The notes below the pieces were generated by a model, which searched no databases, was not told the origin of the DNA, and was given only the letters and a program-made list of their open reading frames with translations. 30,747 nt of DNA from Mikrocytos mackini. Its lineage: Eukaryota > Endomyxa > Ascetosporea > Mikrocytida > Mikrocytiidae. The stretch is from NCBI GenBank assembly GCA_030180075.1, contig JASNJN010000028.1, positions 1 through 30,747 on the forward strand. Reading direction: 5' to 3'. This document shows, one piece after another, positions 27,993 through 30,747 of this stretch (positions are counted from its first letter, which is position 1; every line of letters starts with the position of its first letter). A program made the position numbers and the translations under genes.

Positions 27993-29106
27993 CAGTCAAC
28001 CCTGGATATAAGAAAATTCCTATAAGAAAGTGTGCTTATAGTCACTAAAAAACAGCCCAAAAATGCCCAAAAACACCCAAATTCAAAAAATTATTTTTCG
28101 AACGAGACCATAATTTGGTCCAAATTTTATATATGATAGCTTATAAACACCATATAACAGTTTGTATACAAGCATTTGTGGTTTCGTCAGAATGAAAGTG
28201 GGGTGATTACAAAAAATATTTTTATAATCACATTTTGGTATTTTGATAATTTAGCCCAAATTTATCTTTAAAATATCGTTTTTTATTTGGTACTTATCTG
28301 TTGCATAATTTACCAAGCTTTTAAAATAGTTATATGTTTAACATAAGGTTAACATATGGCTTAAAATAGATATATTGTACGTATATTTCAAAAACAATCC
28401 ATTGATATTTCAATTAATATCTAAAATTAAAACAAATCTTGACGGAATTGAAAGGAATACGTTTATTTCGAATGGATAACATTAATCTATCAATATTATT
28501 GGTTAAATAATCCATTTCAATTAGTTTTGGTGAAATTTTTATTATACTTTTCTTTTAAAAATAATTTCAAATATGTTTTTTAATTTATCATATAATGAAC
28601 AACGAAGGAATGTGCATCGTCGAATTAATATAATATCCATGAGATTTGAGTTAAAAATAAGATAATCTATGTTTTTCAATTATATATACTTATATTTATT
28701 TACATTCAATTTACATACAAAATTCTGATGAGAACAATAATGTTAGACAAAGCTCTAAACTATATAAAACTATATTTTTATTCTATTCAAATATATTCTT
28801 GTATCAATCATATTGCAGTTGAATTGTAGAGAATTACTATGGGAAAATAATATTAAAAGAAGCGATATAATGGGAATTTTAAATTTTTTGAACGATTTTT
28901 TAAAATCGTTAAAAAATTGTTCATTCAATCGTAAACCTTACAATAAGACCTTTAATATTATACCGGAACCAAATATCGACCAAAAAATTGATTTTATTCA
29001 AATATACCATGTTTTACCAAAATCCACCCTCCTATAAGCAAATACCTTCTATAATCAACACAAATTTTTTGGATAATTCGTTTTTTCTTATACCCAGGGT
29101 TGACTG
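27993..29106. mobile_element. Non-autonomous pogo/mariner-type element, 1.1 kb
   Basis: Begins CAGTCAACCCTGG-A-TATAAGAAAA and ends with the inverted form carrying G in place of the A, so the 24-bp terminal repeats have one mismatch. TA dinucleotides flank both sides (27991-27992 and 29107-29108), the target duplication of Tc1/mariner/pogo elements. The inside is very AT-rich with no transposase; a 74-codon frame at 28813-29037 has no recognisable domain. A pogo-type transposase must act in trans. Confidence 0.9.
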
Positions 29107-29276
29107 TACTGCTAAACACCATTATATTATTTAGCTCACTATTCGCCTTGTCAATTGAGCCAGTAATTCTCTATTCAGTAGATCTGATAATAAACAAAAG
29201 AAGAAATTTCCGTGAAGTGTTTCTATACGTCTGTCTATATGGTGTAATTATCCTGTACCCAAAATAAACGTATACG

Positions 29277-29410
29277 ACCCACACAACCCACACAACCCAT
29301 AAAACTCATTAATACACACAATCCACACAACCCACACAAAACACACAACCCACACAAAACACACAACCCACACAAAACACACAACCCACACAAAACACAC
29401 AACCCACACA
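29277..29410. repeat. CCCACACAA-type minisatellite, left part
   Basis: A C/A-rich tandem array. The most regular section repeats an 18-bp unit, CACACAACCCACACAAAA, about four to five times. Earlier units are variable (CATAAAACTCATTAATA). The opposite strand reads TTGTGTGGG. It is interrupted by a hAT MITE and continues at 29814. Confidence 0.9.
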
Positions 29411-29813
29411 CAGGGTTGCGTTTATGACAGGCATAAACCCTTTATGACATGACATGGGTTTTAACCGGTATAAACCGGATTAAACCATGTCAAAAACCTC
29501 AAAAATTTATATTTTGAAAATATTTTAAAAATTCCAAAAATAATCTCAGTTGGAATTACTTAACGTAATCTCAGGAGATTAGAAATAAAATATTCCCTGA
29601 AAAATCAAAAATCTCCAAAATCAAAGCAATAAAATATTAAAATAAAAATTTGCTAATAATCGAAAATTTTATCCCCAAAATCTTCCAAAAATTAGTTCCT
29701 ACCAAATTTTAGGTTTATGCCGGGTAAAACGTCAAAAAGGTTTATGACATGACGGTAATATCCAGTTTTTACCAGGGTGGTAAAAACCAGGTGGTTTTTA
29801 CCTTACAACCCTG
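29411..29813. mobile_element. hAT-type MITE, 403 bp, inserted in minisatellite
   Basis: Starts CAGGGTTG and ends CAACCCTG, the classic hAT terminal motif, with matching 8-mers CCCACACA on each side (29403-29410 and 29814-29821). Because the host is a repeat containing this word, the duplication alone is weaker evidence than elsewhere. Internal subterminal repeats of TTTATGACATGAC and GGTTTATGCC/GGCATAAACC occur. No coding capacity. Confidence 0.85.
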
Positions 29814-30060
29814 CCCACACAACCCACACAACCCACACAACTCATTAATACACACAATCCACACATCCCATAAAACTCATTAAAAAAAACAACCACACAA
29901 CACACACAACCCACACAACTCATAAAACTCATACAACTCATACAACCAACACAACTCATTAATACACACAATCCACACAGCCCATAAAACTCATACAACT
30001 CATTAAANCACACAACNCNTAAAACTCATTAATACANACAACGCATAAAGCCCATAAAAC
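29814..30060. repeat. CCCACACAA-type minisatellite, right part
   Basis: Irregular continuation of the C/A-rich array, with units such as CACACAACCCA, CATAAAACTCAT and TTAATACACACAATCC. It contains Ns at 30008, 30017, 30019 and 30037, as expected where reads from a repeat disagree. The minus-strand frame that crosses it (Cys/Gly/Val/Met repeats) is a translation of the repeat and not a gene. Confidence 0.88.
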
Positions 30061-30747
30061 GTTATATAAAGGCTATTTATCAAGGGCAACACTTACGTGG
30101 AATAATGATATAAGGATAACTAAGGTAGAATGTTATAAAAGAGAATGACACCAAATTCTTAATTAACGAGGAATAAGGTTAAAGAAGATATGATTGAAAC
30201 CCCCTATACAGTGAACCTTGTTGGTTAAAATCATTGTTATTTTTAAATAATTAAATTGTGATACAGTAGATTCTCGATTTAGTGCATAATTTTCTTTAGG
30301 GTACACACCTATACGGAACAAAAATCTGAAATTTAGACAAGAATTGCATTTTGTTGGTCTATTTTTAAAACTACCGGTTGGTTATATAATTTATGCGTTC
30401 TATGATTCTTGCATTTGTTTATTATCCATCAAATATGTTATTTTATTAGAAAATTGAGTAGTATATAACTGAGCGATACTATAGTATTGAACATTTTTTA
30501 AATTGAGTAATCTATTTTGTCGAATTTTTTTACTTTTTTATACGGCATTTTTATCATTTAAAATTCATAACACGCGATTTTGATATCATTTTACACAAAA
30601 CGTACCTGTTTTGAACACGAATTATAGTCACTACCAATAAAAAATGTGCTTTTTAAAAAAAATAATATTGAAAAAAGTGAATGACAAATACAGACTCTTA
30701 GGGTGACTTTAAAGAGTCGATACGGCCTAATAAGTCTAACAATGCAC
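30061..30747. other. AT-rich end of window with pogo-like ends
   Basis: No gene. TA-CAGTGAACCTTGTTGG at 30209 and TA-CAGTAGATTCTCGATTTAG at 30264 resemble pogo/Tigger left termini. Partners would lie beyond the window. Confidence 0.45.

Noticed and set aside
28813-29037. 74-codon frame in the pogo-type element
   Set aside because: Very AT-rich, no domain, and starts inside a non-autonomous element; kept only as a note.
29798-30013. Cys/Gly/Met repeat protein on the minus strand
   Set aside because: A translation of the CA-rich minisatellite, with Ns in the frame.
1-30747. tRNA, rRNA or CRISPR features
   Set aside because: No cloverleaf-type B-box context, rRNA-like block or spaced repeat array was recognised by eye; a dedicated tRNA scan was not possible.

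Overview
This is an AT-rich stretch of a unicellular eukaryotic genome with long intergenic regions, intronless-looking genes and a heavy load of transposable elements. Most of the element-type and several host-type reading frames carry an AAATTT-rich block at or shortly before the ATG, for example TTTTAAAATTT directly before it. With the transposon set (MULE, hAT, pogo/Tigger, and an R2/R4-type LINE with a restriction-like endonuclease), this fits best with a large, transposon-rich microsporidian or close fungal relative. That placement is inference. The 7TM protein with an RGS-like tail is unexpected for a microsporidian, and Entamoeba-like amoebae also carry R4-type LINEs plus hAT/Mutator elements.

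Layout, left to right. 1-839: AT-rich DNA with one hAT-type MITE that has a perfect target duplication. 840-4458: a complete MULE with 383-bp, nearly identical terminal inverted repeats and an uninterrupted transposase frame. 5574-6701: a 7TM protein with an RGS-like C-terminal region. 7281-9130: a decayed pogo/Tigger element. 9131-15545: a GC-richer, minus-strand R2/R4-type LINE, itself interrupted by a 380-bp hAT MITE. 15826-17668: a hAT element whose transposase is cut by an unidentified GC-richer insertion, followed by a forward-reverse-forward repeat. 19390-20526: a predicted secreted protein.

20685-26013 is the most interesting block. It holds an HMG box/AT-hook/IWS1 (Spn1) fusion, a helicase-less Dicer-like protein in which all the acidic catalytic positions I can align in both RNase III domains are replaced while the dsRNA-binding domain looks intact, and a divergent H4/H3 gene pair that is unusually rich in cysteine. 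All of these are chromatin, transcription or dsRNA-related, and all have intact frames in an otherwise transposon-filled window. Whether they act together, for example in silencing of the surrounding elements, is a hypothesis.

26880-30747: an uninterrupted but short hAT-like gene, a 1.1-kb non-autonomous pogo/mariner element with TA duplications, and a CCCACACAA-type minisatellite split by another hAT MITE. No tRNA, rRNA or CRISPR was recognised. Single Ns occur at 54, 11484, 30008, 30017, 30019 and 30037.
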